The notes under the pieces: model-generated
The model's input: the letters and a program-made list of their open reading frames with translations, nothing else
The model's database searches: none
What the model was told of the DNA's origin: nothing
Position numbers and translations under genes: made by a program
Shown: in pieces, positions 1 through 12,422 of the stretch
How positions within the stretch are numbered: position 1 is the first letter of the stretch
Layout of the letters: each line of letters begins with the position of its first letter
Source: Ophiocordyceps camponoti-saundersi (nom. inval.)
Lineage: Eukaryota > Ascomycota > Sordariomycetes > Hypocreales > Ophiocordycipitaceae
Direction: 5' to 3'
DNA length: 64,000 nt
Assembly (NCBI GenBank): GCA_003339415.1
Contig: PDHQ01000017.1
Span: 90,589-154,588, forward strand

Positions 1-1279
1 CTTACCTGCTAAGCATTATTCACATCCTATTCTTCTTTCTTTCCGCCTCCCCGTCCTCCTGCTGTTCGGCCCATCTGCTTACATACGCTACACTCGTCAC
101 CGAGCCGGTGGCAGGTAGACCAGCAAAAAAACACCAACACCGACATCACAGCATAGGCAGACACCTTCAATCAAACTGGTCTTATCATCGTCGTCATCGT
201 CATCTTCACCTTCATCTTCTCCCCTTCAACGCTTGTCCATACACCCCCCCATAGTCCACCCCATCCTTCCCCCTCAACTACCGCCCTCTACCGCCCTCTG
301 ACCCGCTCCCACGAGGGCCGTCACCCAACCAACAATGACAACCGCCCCGTAAAGAAAAGAAAACACACACACACACACGTCAATAGGTACAGACCAACAA
401 CATAATACCCAAATCCCATTCATACACACTCACTCATTCACTCACTCACTCACTCACAAACACGCACGCACGCACACATCACGTCTCGGCATTTGGGCCT
501 CCCTCATCTTCTTCTAAATACGTCCCTAATCCCCTTTCCGCCCTTTGGCCCCGGCGTGTCAGTTCATCTCGTCTCCTCCTCGTCAAGCATCTACATACTC
601 GATAACTTGCCCAAGACACTGCCTTGCCACCATCTATTCCCTTCTCATTCCCTCTCTCATCAACGGGGAATCGACACAAGAACACGTTGAAGTTTTTTCT
701 TTACACTTCTCCCCCCTCTATCTTCCCATTCACATTAACAAAACCCACTCAGCATCATCATCTTCGCCTCGTCGACTTGTCGTCCATCATATCGTTTTCC
801 CCCTTGGTTGATCCCCCTTCACCCCCTTCTGACCTCTCAATCTCAGGTAAGTTTGGGCCATGTCTCTCATCTCCTCTCATAATACAAAGCAAGAAAATTG
901 TACCTTGTGGACGACTGGTCCTTGTTGAAAGACAGTTCATCAGGCCACTGAAGCAAATTGTCCTCGTTACCTAGAAGTAGAACATCATCTCTCGCCCAGC
1001 CAAGGGGAGAGGAACAACAGGGAGTCACGTGCGTACACGGGGACAGCCTATGTACAGGCACCCCCCGGCCCCCGATTGAATGCCGGATGCCGACAAAGAA
1101 GATCACCGGAAGAGTCAAGTCAAAAAAATCCAATTTCCCGCTCAGGAACCCTCCTGGTTTCGTTGAAGAAACGTTTGAACGCCGCCAGAGTGTGCATGAC
1201 GCTGTTCTATCCGTAGTTTTTCTCTAAGTTAACGAGGGCCTTGTTGAATGCCCTCACCTTTTTTTTTCCCCGCCTACAA
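1..1279. other. Intergenic, pyrimidine-rich; no gene recognised
   Basis: No reading frame here resembles a protein. Bases 1-840 are strongly C/T-rich on the + strand, as in fungal 5' UTRs and promoters. Simple repeats are present: an AC run at about 363-378 and CACT/CATT repeats at about 421-460. A GTAAGT follows a CTCAG near 845. This could be a leader whose coding part I cannot find, or only a promoter region. The right part lies beyond the 3' end of the SAM synthetase gene. Confidence 0.5.
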
Positions 1280-2671
1280 TCAGAACTTCAGCGGCTTGGG
1301 CTTCTCCCAGCTGAACGACTGATTGGTTCCAAAGTGGCCGTTCTTGGCCGTCTGCAGATACATGGGCCGGTCAAGATCGAGCGATCGGACGATGACGCCA
1401 GGCCGCAGGTCAAAGTTGTCCCGGATAATGGCCACGAGCTCATCCGACGTCTTGTCCGAAGTGCCGTACGTATCGACGTAAATCGACAGGGGCTCCGCCA
1501 CACCGATGGCGTACGACAGCTGCACGAGAGCTCTCCGGCAAAGACCGGCAGCGACCAGGGACTTGGCGATCCACCGACCCACGTAGGCCGCAGACCGGTC
1601 GACCTTGGAGTAGTCCTTACCCGAAAAGGCGCCGCCACCGTGGGCACCCCAGCCGCCGTACGTATCGACGATGATCTTGCGGCCCGTCAGACCGGCATCG
1701 CCTTGGGGGCCACCGATGATGAAGAGACCCGATGGTTGGATCTGCGGCAGGGGAAAGAAAGGGAAAGAAGAAACGTCAGCCCTTATCGTCGCAAAGAAAA
1801 GAAAAGAAGGACTAAAAGAAAGGGAAAAAAAAAGAAAGTATTATGTGAACATGCACACTCACGTGGTAGATGGTCTTATCGTCAAGGTACTTGGCCGGGA
1901 TAGTCTTCTTAATGATCTTGTCCTTGATCTCCTTGCGCAGCTCCTCGGTAGAAATGTCGGGCGAGTGCTGGGCGGAGATGACGACGGTGTGCACGCGCAC
2001 GGGCACGACGGCACCCTTGTCGTGACGGTACTCGACCGTCACCTGCGTCTTGGTGTCGGGCCGCAGCCAGGGAAGGGAGCCGTCGCGGCGGGCGGCGGCC
2101 ATGGCGGCATTAAGCTGATGGGCCAGCATCAGGGTGAGGGGGAACAGTTCGGGCGTCTCGTCGGTGGCATAGCCGAACATGATGCCCTGGTCGCCGGCGC
2201 CGAGACGCTCGAGCGCCTCGTCGTAGTGCAGACCCTGGGCGATGTCGGGGGACTGCTGCTCGATGGCGACGAGGAGGTTGAGCGTCTTGTAGTCGAAGCC
2301 CTTTTCAGAATCGTCGTAGCCGATGCCCTTGACGACGTCACGGACCACCTTTTGGTAGTCCAGCTTGGCCTTGGTGGTGATCTCGCCGAAGACCATCACC
2401 ATGCCCGTCTTGGTGGCCGTCTCGCAAGCCACCTTGGACAAAGGATCTTCTGCCAAACAGGCGTCGAGGATGGCATCCGATACCTGATCGGCGATTTTGT
2501 CGGGGTGCCCTTCGCCGACAGACTCGGACTGAAATTTTGTCAGGATCAGCGGGAAAAAAAAACCCCTTTCATTGAGAAGAGAAGGGAGGGAAAGGGCCCT
2601 ACGGTGAAGAGAAAGGTGTCCTGGGAGGACGGGGCGGCGTGGTGGCCGTTTGTGCCGTTGACTGCCGACAT
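1280..2671 (-). CDS. eth-1: S-adenosylmethionine synthetase (methionine adenosyltransferase)
   Basis: The enzyme makes S-adenosylmethionine from methionine and ATP, the methyl donor of the cell, in the cytosol. Three exons on the minus strand: 2671-2603, 2528-1863 and 1741-1280. The introns start GTAGGG and GTGAGT, and both are phase 0. The joined product is about 398 residues, the usual family length. Visible hallmarks are GEGHPDKI at the start of the N-terminal domain, [16 protein letters not shown], and the glycine-rich GGGAFSGKD loop encoded by the last exon. The start is chosen because ATG at 2671 gives a short leader that joins in frame to the conserved [11 protein letters not shown]. 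Longer open frames upstream of 2671 read into an intron and the UTR. The gene symbol follows the Neurospora orthologue. Confidence 0.95.
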
Positions 2672-4641
2672 GCTTGGCTTTGCTGTGTGTGTATGGAAGT
2701 AGGTGAGGCTGAGGAGAAGCTTTCGTGAAGATTACGAAGGGACGAGCTGCGTCGATCAAAAGAAAAATCAGCAAATCGCAAGATCAAGAGAAGACGACGA
2801 GGAGGAAGAATCGTCAACGTACCACAGCAGGTCAATCGAAAGCGGCACACACAGATGGACGACAGGCTAGAATCGGGAAGAGGATGGTCGGGTTCGAGTA
2901 GAGGGAGAGGAGACCGAAGGGGGGGGGGAGATGGACGGTAGTGGTGACAGATAAGAGACGGTTATGGTCGCCGTCAGGAGCAATGCAGTGGGCAATAAAG
3001 GAAAGAGGAAGAAAAAAATACCTAGGTACCTGCCTACTAGGTAAGCGTCGAGGGCCGATCGTCGTCAGGATAAGGACGCTATATCTGATGTGGAGAGGTA
3101 CAAGCAGTTCTGCCCTAACTGATGTGGTTCGACAAGTACCTCCGTGCTCTTCCGCTAACACATGGGTGGCATGTTGTCGGGGCTTGCTCCCGAGATCCAG
3201 TGGGGGAGGTGTGGCATTGCGCCATCGGCCCCGTCCTGTTCTTCTTCTTCGGCTTCTTCTTTTTCTTCTTCCCCCCGTCACTCTCTGTGCATCCGTCTCT
3301 CTACGTGTACACACACATAATACAGTACATAGCTAGGGACGGATCATGCTAAACAAGGAGCAGTCCATGTTGTTTTACATCAAGTTATAACAAGTTCGAA
3401 AAATAAAAATCACGCTCTATCCGTTGTACTGTTTCCAATATTTCCAAACTCCCACCCCCTGTCACTCGCAGTTATTATCAATTTCTCCCCCATCAGCGTC
3501 GGAAAGAGGAGGGTGAAAGTGGAATTTCCGAACCTGTCCGTCGTTTGTCTTTTTCCTTCAACAACAACCGACCTGGAAGACGTGGCATCGTACATACATA
3601 TGTACATACATATGTGTTGCGTTATGTATTACCGCATGCTGCTGTGTGTATGTGCGTGTATCCCATGTTCGCACAGTGTGCTAGCTTACTGTCACCTTAC
3701 TACCTACCAAGGTAGCTGAGGCAGTTGCCTGCAAAGTTGTCCGATGGCCGATGCACACTTGACTTGACGGGATCATCTGCATACGAATTACGTGCACCAA
3801 TGTGTCTCTGTTGCGCACACATGCATCCGTCGACATGTACGGATTATGTGCTAACGAAAAAAAAAAGACCGACCCCCTTTTCTGCAAGGGCCCCCGATAG
3901 TCTCGTCCCTGTCAGCATTCTATTAGGTACAAGGTAGGGTAGGAAGGTGCTCTCTTCCTTCAGGGCACACGCCAACAGGGGCTGTCGAAAGGCAAAACGC
4001 GCTTCCTCACACGAAACGACGCGAAACACAGCTCCATACATACACTCACACATCTGCTGTATATACATACATACATACTGTACATATGTAGGTAGGTAGG
4101 TAGTCAGGTGCTCATTCACATCCTTTAAGCAAACATGAAAATCCCGCTCCCCTTCAACTCGAAAACTTACTCAGTTCACAGACTCATCACACATGTTGAT
4201 TATTCACCCCCCCGGTTAAGCTGCCCGCTTAAACAGTATTTCGTAGCACCTGGCCGGCACGAGGCAAGGTCAATATTACTAATTACTACCTCGTGTCTTT
4301 TCTTTAAAGAGAAAAAAGTATGTAGAGAAGCAGGTGCTCACTATATATATAATGTAACGCCTCTATTTATTTCATCCTCCTCCTAACTACCACATATCTG
4401 GATAGGGTTGTGTATGTACATATGTATGATCTCATGAGCTACCCTAGACCTTGACCGTTAACCCAAAATTCGTATTCCTAGATTATGGAGCCGCATCCTT
4501 ACCTAAGCCTTCACCACCCCGAGGCTATCTGCCCTAGCTTCAGCCTTCCTCCTCCCTGTAAATCTTTCTCGGCGCCGAAGATCAAAAACCCTCGTCTCAT
4601 CTCGTATCGTGCTCACCTCGCCCTCCTCCCTGACTTCCGCT
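2672..4641. other. Intergenic region between divergent SAM synthetase and GPN3 genes
   Basis: This shared promoter region is about 2 kb and no convincing coding sequence is seen. It contains a TTCTTC-rich tract near 3240-3275. It also has clusters of ATACATAC/ATGTACATAC and TAGGTAGG words near 3590-3640 and 4065-4105, a style of simple sequence that recurs throughout the window's intergenic DNA. Confidence 0.6.
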
Positions 4642-5643
4642 ATGAGCAAGTTCGGCGTCATGGTCATGGGCCCTGCTGGGGCGGGCAAGGTACGCGTTCT
4701 CTCCTTGCTCGCATCCCTTGTCTCAACACGCGCGGGAAAAAAAAAAGGAATAGAAAGGGCGCGCTGACACGCGTTCTCCAAATCGATCTAGTCGACCTTC
4801 TGCGCCGGCCTCATCACTCACCTCAACCTCAACCGCCGGTCCGCCTTCTACGTCAACCTCGATCCCGCAGCCGAATCCTTCGAGCACCAGCCCGACCTCG
4901 ACATCAAGGAGCTCATCTGCCTCCAAGATGCCATGACCGAGGTCGGTCTCGGCCCCAACGGCGGCCTCATCTACTGCTTTGAGTTCCTCCTCGAGAACCT
5001 CGACTGGCTCACCGACGCTCTCGAAGGTCTGACGGAAGAATATCTCATCATATTCGACATGCCCGGCCAGATCGAGCTATACACACACATTCCCATCCTG
5101 CCCACGCTCATAAGATTCCTCTCCCAGCCCGGCGCTCTAGACATCCGGATGGCCGCCGTGTACCTTCTCGAGGCCACCTTCGTAGCCGACCGCGCAAAAT
5201 TCTTCTCCGGTACTCTGAGCGCCATGAGCGCCATGCTAATGCTTGAGGTCCCTCACATCAACATTCTGTCCAAAATGGACCTGCTCAAGGGCCAGGTGAA
5301 GAGGAAGGACCTTAAGCGATTCTTGACTCCAGACCTGGGTCTCCTCGACGACGATCCGGCCCAAGGCTCAAGATCAAGGGCCGCGACTGCGGAAGACGAC
5401 GACAACACCGTGGCCCGGCCCGAAGACAAGGACCAGATCATGAAGGGCAAGAGCTTCCGCCGGCTGAACCGGGCCGTGGCTGGCCTGATCGAGAGCTTCG
5501 GCATGGTCAATTATCTGACACTCGACTTGACAAACGAGGACAGTATCAGCGCGATCCTCAGTCACGTCGACGATTGCATCCAATATCATGAGGCGCAGGA
5601 CCCGAAGGAGCCACGAGAAAACGAAGCTGAAGACCGGAACTGA
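4642..5643 (+). CDS. GPN3: GPN-loop GTPase 3 (RNA polymerase II assembly/nuclear import factor)
   Basis: GPN GTPases are small dimeric GTPases that help assemble and import RNA polymerase II. Two exons: 4642-4689 and 4792-5643. The intron falls directly after the Lys of the P-loop, between GAGK and ST, phase 0. The product is about 299 residues, the usual size. Motifs in order: G1 GPAGAGKST (about residues 10-18); LDPAAE; the family-defining GPN loop GPNGG; G3 DMPGQIELYTH; G4 SKMD. An acidic insertion (EDDDNT) and an acidic C-terminal tail follow, as in fungal GPN3. GPN2 is the main alternative, but length and tail favour GPN3. The start ATG at 4642 is the only one placed properly ahead of the P-loop. 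Confidence 0.93.
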
Positions 5644-5923
5644 CGCGCCGAGAGATGTTTGCCATTAATTTCCAACTTTTTTCCTGCACGGTGGTCAACC
5701 CGTAGCGTGACCGTCAGAGATGAAAGCATGTATCATCAGGTCGAATTCCACTATAGCGACGGCGTTTGGGGGGCGGCGTTTGCCCTAGTTCCGATTCTTG
5801 TTCGGATGCTGAGGAAAGGAGAAGAGAAAAGGAGAAAGAGAGGACGTGTAGCAGAAGATTAAGAGTCGAAGATAATATGATCACCGGAAATGAAAAGGGG
5901 GAAAAGAGGGCTGGTCGCTGATC

Positions 5924-6457
5924 TCACCAGGCCGAGCCCCTGGCGCGAGAAGAAGTGTACTGCTGCTCCTGCTGCTGCCTCTCCTGAACCTCGTAGCGAT
6001 TATACGCGGCAAGCCAGACATCGCGTAAAATAGCAAGGTACCGCATCAAGGCCCCAGCGCCGATGAGGATATTCTGCACGGTAGCGACCAGTCCCCACTG
6101 CCAGACACCGGCGCAAAGAGCGACGACGAAAGCCCACCAAGCAAGCCTCAGCGTAAAGCGCGTCCACCACAAGACCAAGCGACCGACCCAACGAAGCAAC
6201 AGCGCCGAGACAGCCAGAAGCGCCAACGAGGCGACGACGCCCGTGACGGCGCCCGTGTTCCCTTCCCGGCTCTCCGACGCGGCGAGCGCGCGCGCGGCTA
6301 CGTCCGTCAGTGCTGCTATGCCGGCGCGTGACGTGGCTGCTAGCTGGCGCTTGTAGGATTGGAGGGGGGAGTCGGGGCGGAGGAGGTGGTGGCGGGCTGC
6401 GGTGGCCATGTCGGGGGGCAGGAGGTCGACGAGGAGGCTGAAGATGTAGGCGTCCAT
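5924..6457 (-). CDS. Apq12-like nuclear pore assembly membrane protein (tentative)
   Basis: A single-exon product of about 177 residues. ATG at 6457 is preferred over 6496, because the upstream extension is only a Thr run from a simple repeat. Two closely spaced hydrophobic segments are visible: about residues 72-90 (VVASLALLAVSALLLRWV) and about residues 100-120 (LAWWAFVVALCAGVW). They are followed by a Gln-rich hydrophilic tail. This layout, small with a paired transmembrane hairpin, resembles fungal Apq12-type proteins of the nuclear envelope/ER that support pore assembly and lipid homeostasis. The match is by architecture rather than a diagnostic motif; it could be another small ER membrane protein. 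Confidence 0.55.
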   Translation of the reverse strand: MDAYIFSLLVDLLPPDMATAARHHLLRPDSPLQSYKRQLAATSRAGIAALTDVAARALAASESREGNTGAVTGVVASLALLAVSALLLRWVGRLVLWWTRFTLRLAWWAFVVALCAGVWQWGLVATVQNILIGAGALMRYLAILRDVWLAAYNRYEVQERQQQEQQYTSSRARGSAW

Positions 6458-6944
6458 GTTTTCGGTCGTCGTTGTCGTCGTCGTCGTCGATGTCATATAT
6501 GGATGTATGTATGAATGTGATCCTCCTCTTTTCTCTTCTGTTTGTTTCTGGTCTTTTTCTCACCCCCTTCCCCTCACTGCTTGGCGAGAGTTGTACCTCC
6601 GAATTTTCCCTTCTCGATCGAGGCTCGAATCCAGTCGGTGGTACTTCTTATTTGCTGTACCTGGCAGTAAACGTGAGAAGGTGAGGGCGGCGCGATGTGC
6701 TGAAAGAAGAGAGACGTATGATTGATATCTGACCGTCTCTACGGAGAACCGTTTCTACTGTACGGATAACATACAAAGCTGTCACGTGGGATAGATAACT
6801 CGGTCCCGGCTGAACCACTTCGGTCTGCATCACGTGGTTCCTTCCGACGTCACAGACATCAAAATCAAGCACGAGCAGGGCAGGCTAGCAACATCTTTGT
6901 TTACGAGGTTTTCGTCTAGTGACTCTGCTATCACGTCAAGAACT
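6458..6944. other. Intergenic between Apq12-like gene and the NLR 3' end
   Basis: No gene seen. The segment contains the Apq12-like promoter and the 3' flank of the NLR gene. CACGTG/CACGTGG words occur near 6784 and 6831, which could bind bHLH factors; that is inference from sequence only. Confidence 0.4.
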
Positions 6945-9900
6945 TCAATACGGCCCAGCTGACGAGGAGACTATAGTCAAGACTCTTCCAAACCCGCATC
7001 TTAAGGCCATCGTTTCTGTCGAGCGTGATATTTTCGCAATTGATGGCTTATATTCGGGAGGGATCCAAAGCACGTTCTTTCCGTTCCACGAGATCCATCT
7101 CGCATCAGGACTTAAACCGTAACCCGAAAGTCCTTTCTCTCGGGAGACAGACACATTTCTTACTTGGCCGTTAACTTGGCCACGCAACTCACCGTGGATG
7201 GGTATCCGCACACAGTCATAGTCGGTGAACACATGTAAGCTGTCCTTATATGAGGAGATGTGTCTTGCTTCTGCAAGTCCAGAAATGCCCTTTGGCGACT
7301 GATGGAGTGAACCAGTCCTTGCGTCGCGCAGCGTCACGAATTGGACCTTCTGCTTCACTCCTTTCACGCTGACAACCGACGCGAGTAGGCGGTCGTCGCT
7401 CGAGAAGGCAATCGCGTGGAGAGAAATCCTGCTTTGCCCGACCTTTGGCTGAAGCAAACCCGTTGACACATCCCAAGCCAAAGTACTATCGCTGTGCGGG
7501 TGCGACTCGAGCAGGCGCTTGCCTTTAAACGAGTGATGCATGCTCTTCAGCGTCCATTGTAGTGCACCCGTCAACGCATCCCAAAACATAATCCTACCGT
7601 CTCCAGAAGCTGAGGCGAGCAGGTGCTCATCCCTGGAGAAGGCAAGCGACGTAAGATGAGAGTAATCACGCTTCGCGCCCATCGTCGACCACTGGACTGC
7701 TCCTGTTGTCGTCTCCCAAACGAAGAGGTTGCCATCGTAGAGACCAGCCAGTAGGCGACTACTGCTAGAAAATACGAGTTCAAACGGGATATACTCCGAG
7801 CCCGGGATCTCATCCATCGTTTGTTGTAGCACCCCCGTCGCCAAGTTCCACACTCTCAGTTTCATCAGACTCGATACCGACACTAGCAGCCGGGAATCGC
7901 TCGAGAATTTGACCCGACGGACTTGATGATCATCATCGGTTGGAAGTCTAAGTAATAGCGCTTCTGATGCTGCGTCCCAGATGTCAATGGTGTCATAGTC
8001 TGCAGCCAATGCGAGCAGCCGGCCATCGTCGGACAATGCCATCGAAGGTACGTAGCCATTATCGGCCTCAAGCGTCGGCTGCTCATTTGACGGTGGTGCT
8101 GTCACGTCCCAAATCTTGATAGTATGGTCGTCTGAACCTGATGCCAGTAGCATACTGTTAGGAGAGAAGGCGATTGAATCAACATAACTGCGATGGCCCT
8201 CGAGCGTCTGTAAAAATTGACCGGTCGTCGCATCCCACACGATCACCGTGCCTCCTTGGAAACCCGACGCAAGTAGCTGACCAGATCTAGAGAGTGCAAG
8301 TGACACTGGGTGTCCGAAGTTGCTATCCCCTTCTCTCTTGGGAACTAGAAATTTTCTTTGCAGGATTCCCGACACAGCGTCCCAAAGTTCAATGTTGTCG
8401 TCAGGCAAACCTGGAAATGCGAGCAAACGACCATCATGGTGTGTAGAGAAGACGCTCGCGTAGGGGAAATGCGCCATCATTCTGCCACACTCATAAAGCG
8501 TCCTAAGTAGCGCCCCCTTTTCCGTGTCCCAAATCTTCACTTCACCATCTCGTGAGCGTGATGCGAGTAGCTGACCGTCGTTGTATATAGAGAACGTCAG
8601 CGAGGTGATTTCACCAACGCTCTGGAACGTCCGAAGCAATGTCTTTTTTCCCAAATCCCAAAGCTGGATTAGGTTTTCCCCATCCAGCTTCACGGACGAT
8701 GCAAGCCGACCGCCTTTATGTGTGGAGAACGCGACTTTAGTAGTCTTGCCTCCGTTGCTCGGGAGCCTCCATTGTAACGCCCCATTTGCCGTCTCCCAGA
8801 TCTCAATCCCCCGGCCCTCTGGAAAAAGGGCAAGCCGTCGGCCGTCATGAGATAAATCAATTTTTGAGGGCATGTGACCAATGTCAACCGTTTTAAGAAG
8901 AGCCCCGTTTCCTGGATCCCATATCTCGATACACTGTCTGGAAGCCGACACGAGCTGGCCATCGTGACAAAATGCGATCGTTTGAACTCTATCAGGGGGG
9001 TTAAGCGTTTGCAAACAACTGTCCCAGTTCCTTTCCACCACAGGCTTTGTCGTTATCCAGTCAATATGCGACTTGAATCTCTGTCGAACCAGGCTTTTCT
9101 CAGGGGCAAAGGCCAGCGCCGAGACATACACCTGCAAGGGGGCTTGCTCAATGCCTCGACGTCCGTTGAGGAGAAAACGCCCCGCATCGTACAGAAGTTC
9201 GGCCACCTGAACTCCTTTGCCCACCTAAAGCATTCGTCTCAGTAAGGTTTAGGGCCTGGGGCGAGGGGCAAGACAACCTACCTCGACCAGACTCTGCAAC
9301 GCCAGTATGCTTTCGATGCTCTCTGTCATCCTCCCCATCAGACTCATCGCCTCCGTCCAGTGAAGCAGGTGGGTTTGAAGGAAGTGAAACGCTTGGTGCC
9401 CGTCGTGAAGCTTGCTATCACTTTCCTTCAAATGATGGGCCCAGTATAGGCACGCGTATTGGACCTCCGGTGGAAGGTGTTTATCCACCTTTTCCCGTTC
9501 GACGTCCTCTTGAAGTGTTCCAGCTATTTCCAAGCCACAAATGTCCTTTTTCAGGTTTCCGTCTTCGAATAGTAGATGCAAACACCTATTAGCAAGCATC
9601 TTGTGTGTTGCGCTCCTGTCAATCAAGAAACAATGCCGATTAGTAGAACAGGCGAGAAAGTCGCGGAAGGACTCATGAAATAGCTTCACGGGAACCTTCG
9701 GGTCGCTAGGGATATCCAAGACCGAATGAAGCAGATACAGCTCATCTTCGACCTCTGCAGGTTCTATACCGAGAAGCCGCGCGAGAGAATCGGCAGGAAG
9801 AGGGTTCGCGAGGGTGATGATAGATCCCACGATTCTCTTGAATCTTTGAATGGCGTCGTCACGTTCGTGTGGTTTGAGATCATTGATCGTCTGGTCCAAG

Positions 9901-12056
9901 ATGGGCAGATACGTTGACCCAAGTTTTCCAGCATCCCGATACTGGAGGATTTGTTGAAGTCTCCCGTTTGCACCACCGCATTTCTGTTTGTAATCTTCGA
10001 TGAAACGGCAGGCGGTTGCCGCAAAGATGAAGAGCGGGACGGCCATCTCAAGGAGCGACTGGAGTTGATACCGGCTTGGCCAACCAGCGCCCATCCGAAA
10101 CCGGCATCGGATTTGTTCTCGAAGTCGAAAACGTAAGAAGGCTGCTATATCGTGCTCGATCTCGGGCGCCGGGATCTTATGCAGTGGCAACTCCACATAC
10201 TCTCCGCCAATGCGCTCGAATCCCAGCCGGATGGGAGGCTCGAATCGACTAGTGATGAATAGTTTCAGGGGGTAAATTCCAGGCTGCCGCAACTGTGATA
10301 GGTGGTAAATGATGTTGTCGACATCCTGATCGCCCTCACACTCGTCAAGAGCATCTATAACAACAGTGTTGACATTTGAACTGCCGCTGTGAATGTGCTT
10401 GAGAGGCTTCAGGAGTAACTCATCGAATTGATAACTCAGCGCTTTATGTGCAATGCCAGGATCGCTTTCCAAAGTGTTACGCAAATGATCGGCCATGACA
10501 GGCAGCTGTTCAGCGAGCTGCGCAACAAGGGTGGTGAAGAAGAGTCGAGATTTGCCCCGATCGCCCTCACCCCTCTTGAAGAAGAAGCTGGCAGCGAGAC
10601 GGCTGTTACGGGCCACGGAGCGAGCAATCGTCGATTTGCCCGTGCCGGCCATACCTTGAAGCCAGTAGATGGACTCACGAGCTGGGTCATTGGCCCAATC
10701 ATCGACTTCCTTCAGTAACCTTTGGCGCGTGTCGGCCAGGCATCCCCCCTCATGCTGGTCGTCATAAGAACCGAAAACTGCGCCTTTCACCATATCAAGC
10801 TTAGTCAACACATATTGCTGGTTGCTACTTTGCCTCGCAGTAGCTGTTCTGTGATCATCATTACTTAGCAAGAATACTCTGCAGGGAAGAACACGGAAGC
10901 CTACGGTACAAGCCTCTGCAGCTTGTCTCGGAGCATGACATATAATGAATCATCTGGACCGGAGCACTTGTTTAAGCCGGAATGGTCGACGTCAACGTGA
11001 ACAACCTCGGCATCCCAACACCGCGCCGAGTCTCTATCAACGATCTGGAAAGGAGTTAGAGATAGCCAGCCAGTTTGAGCCGTGAGATAGATAGTCGCAC
11101 TTACAACGCCGATGGGTATTCCGGCGATCCAGGAAGGCTTTGTTTCGGAAAAACAAACAAGTTCCGTCTTTTCCCGTCGACGCTGTTTCTCTTTCATGCA
11201 TTGACCGAATCGCTCCTCGAGATCAGAAAGCTGCTTTTTGCGACTCTTCAGCGAGAGCATCAAGGAAGCATCGGAACCGGCAAGGGTCATCAATGAGGCC
11301 GCCATGGCCCCGAGCGTGGACGCCGCGGAGCCTTGATGCGGTGTTCCGAGAAAGACGATGCCATGGGTATCGTCAACGATCTCCTTCTCGTCATCACCGG
11401 CTATGCACAGAGCCTTTTGCGTACAGAGTCAATAACTCTCGTCTCCGATCATGCAGTTTCCAATGGACTAACCTCCTTGATGACGATGCCACCGAAGCTG
11501 TGTCCAATGAAAAGAATTGGCAAACGCTGGAGATGGAACGCGTCAGCTTAGAATTTGTGGCGGTGATGGTGCTGCTTACGCGGCGACCTGATCGGCGGCG
11601 TTGCAACTGTTCCAAGAGCCCGCGTGCAATGATCTGGGCTGTCTTGACCGGAGCGTCTGCCCACCAGACCGAATTATAGGCAAAGTTCAAAACCCTAGCC
11701 TCAGGAAAGTCCTTGGCGATAAGGTCACGAAGCAGATGCACCCGCCCCGTCGCGACCTTGCGAGACCAAGTATATTCTGCATCCGCCCCGAGGCCATGGA
11801 CGGCGACTATACTGTAGACAGAGTCAGTATCAGTCTCCGTCATCTGTAGGAAGTCTGTATGCAGGGAAGAGGTTTTTTTTTCGTACTCGAACTTGGCGTC
11901 TTTAGGATCGACGACGACCTGAATCGACCCTTCGGACCATGAGCTCTCACGACGCCGCAGGAGTTTAGCAATGACAGCCTTGACAGGAGAGAGTGCTGCG
12001 ATCGCCAGCAATAAGGCCAAGAGAGACGAGATGGCGAAATATGTGAAGCTACCCAT
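6945..12056 (-). CDS. NLR-type protein: N-terminal membrane helix, alpha/beta hydrolase, NACHT, WD40 repeats
   Basis: I join seven exons: 12056-11887, 11811-11580, 11526-11473, 11413-11105, 11044-10905, 10848-9282 and 9224-6945, giving about 1583 residues in one frame. The N-terminus has a hydrophobic helix (FTYFAISSLLALLLAIAAL). An alpha/beta-hydrolase domain follows, with AVHGLGA, the nucleophile elbow GHSFGG (Ser about 144) and FLGTPHQGS. The NACHT domain has Walker A GMAGTGKST (about 367-375) and Walker B VVIDALDE (about 464-471). The last 760 residues are degenerate WD repeats ending in IWD/VWD. Fungal NACHT-WD40 proteins with hydrolase effector domains are intracellular non-self/incompatibility receptors. 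Nothing shows pseudogenisation. The exon 1/2 junction is the least certain, because the 75-bp intron could also be read through. Confidence 0.88.
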
Positions 12057-12422
12057 GCTTGGGTGGACAAAGCACACAAGTGATGAGTGATGAGAGCGGT
12101 GGTGCCTGCCATCCTGGGAGCAAGAGAGAGTCTCACTTTCCCCTCTTCAGCCCTCTCTGACCCTGACCGTGGATAACCGCCAGACCTCCCTATTAGCATG
12201 CACATGCATCAGCCTCACCTAATTGCCAACGGCATCCAATGCAAGTAAGCCCTGGGAAAGTGCCCTATCAAAGCCCGAGATCAACGAGGGTTACACACAG
12301 AGAGTGTGAGAGACAGAACACAGACAGTGTGGGTATGCACAAGGGTATCGAATTATCCACTACCAAAGGTTCAACTAACGCTCGACCAGCGTTGTCCAAC
12401 TTGTAAACCTCTCCCTCTATTT
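12057..12422. other. Intergenic: NLR promoter and 3' flank of the next gene
   Basis: This 366-bp segment lies upstream of the NLR start and past the stop of the serine-rich protein gene. No coding potential is seen. CATGCACATGC near 12196 is a short near-palindrome. Confidence 0.4.

Noticed and set aside
1671..2702. Long + strand frame (343 codons) overlapping the SAM synthetase gene
   Set aside because: It is the antisense shadow of conserved SAM synthetase exons; GC-rich codon use on the minus strand creates it.
6945..10871. Separate WD40 and NACHT genes
   Set aside because: A 57-bp intron with GTAGGT, a CTTACTGA branch and TTTAG joins them in frame at the position expected for NACHT-WD40 proteins.
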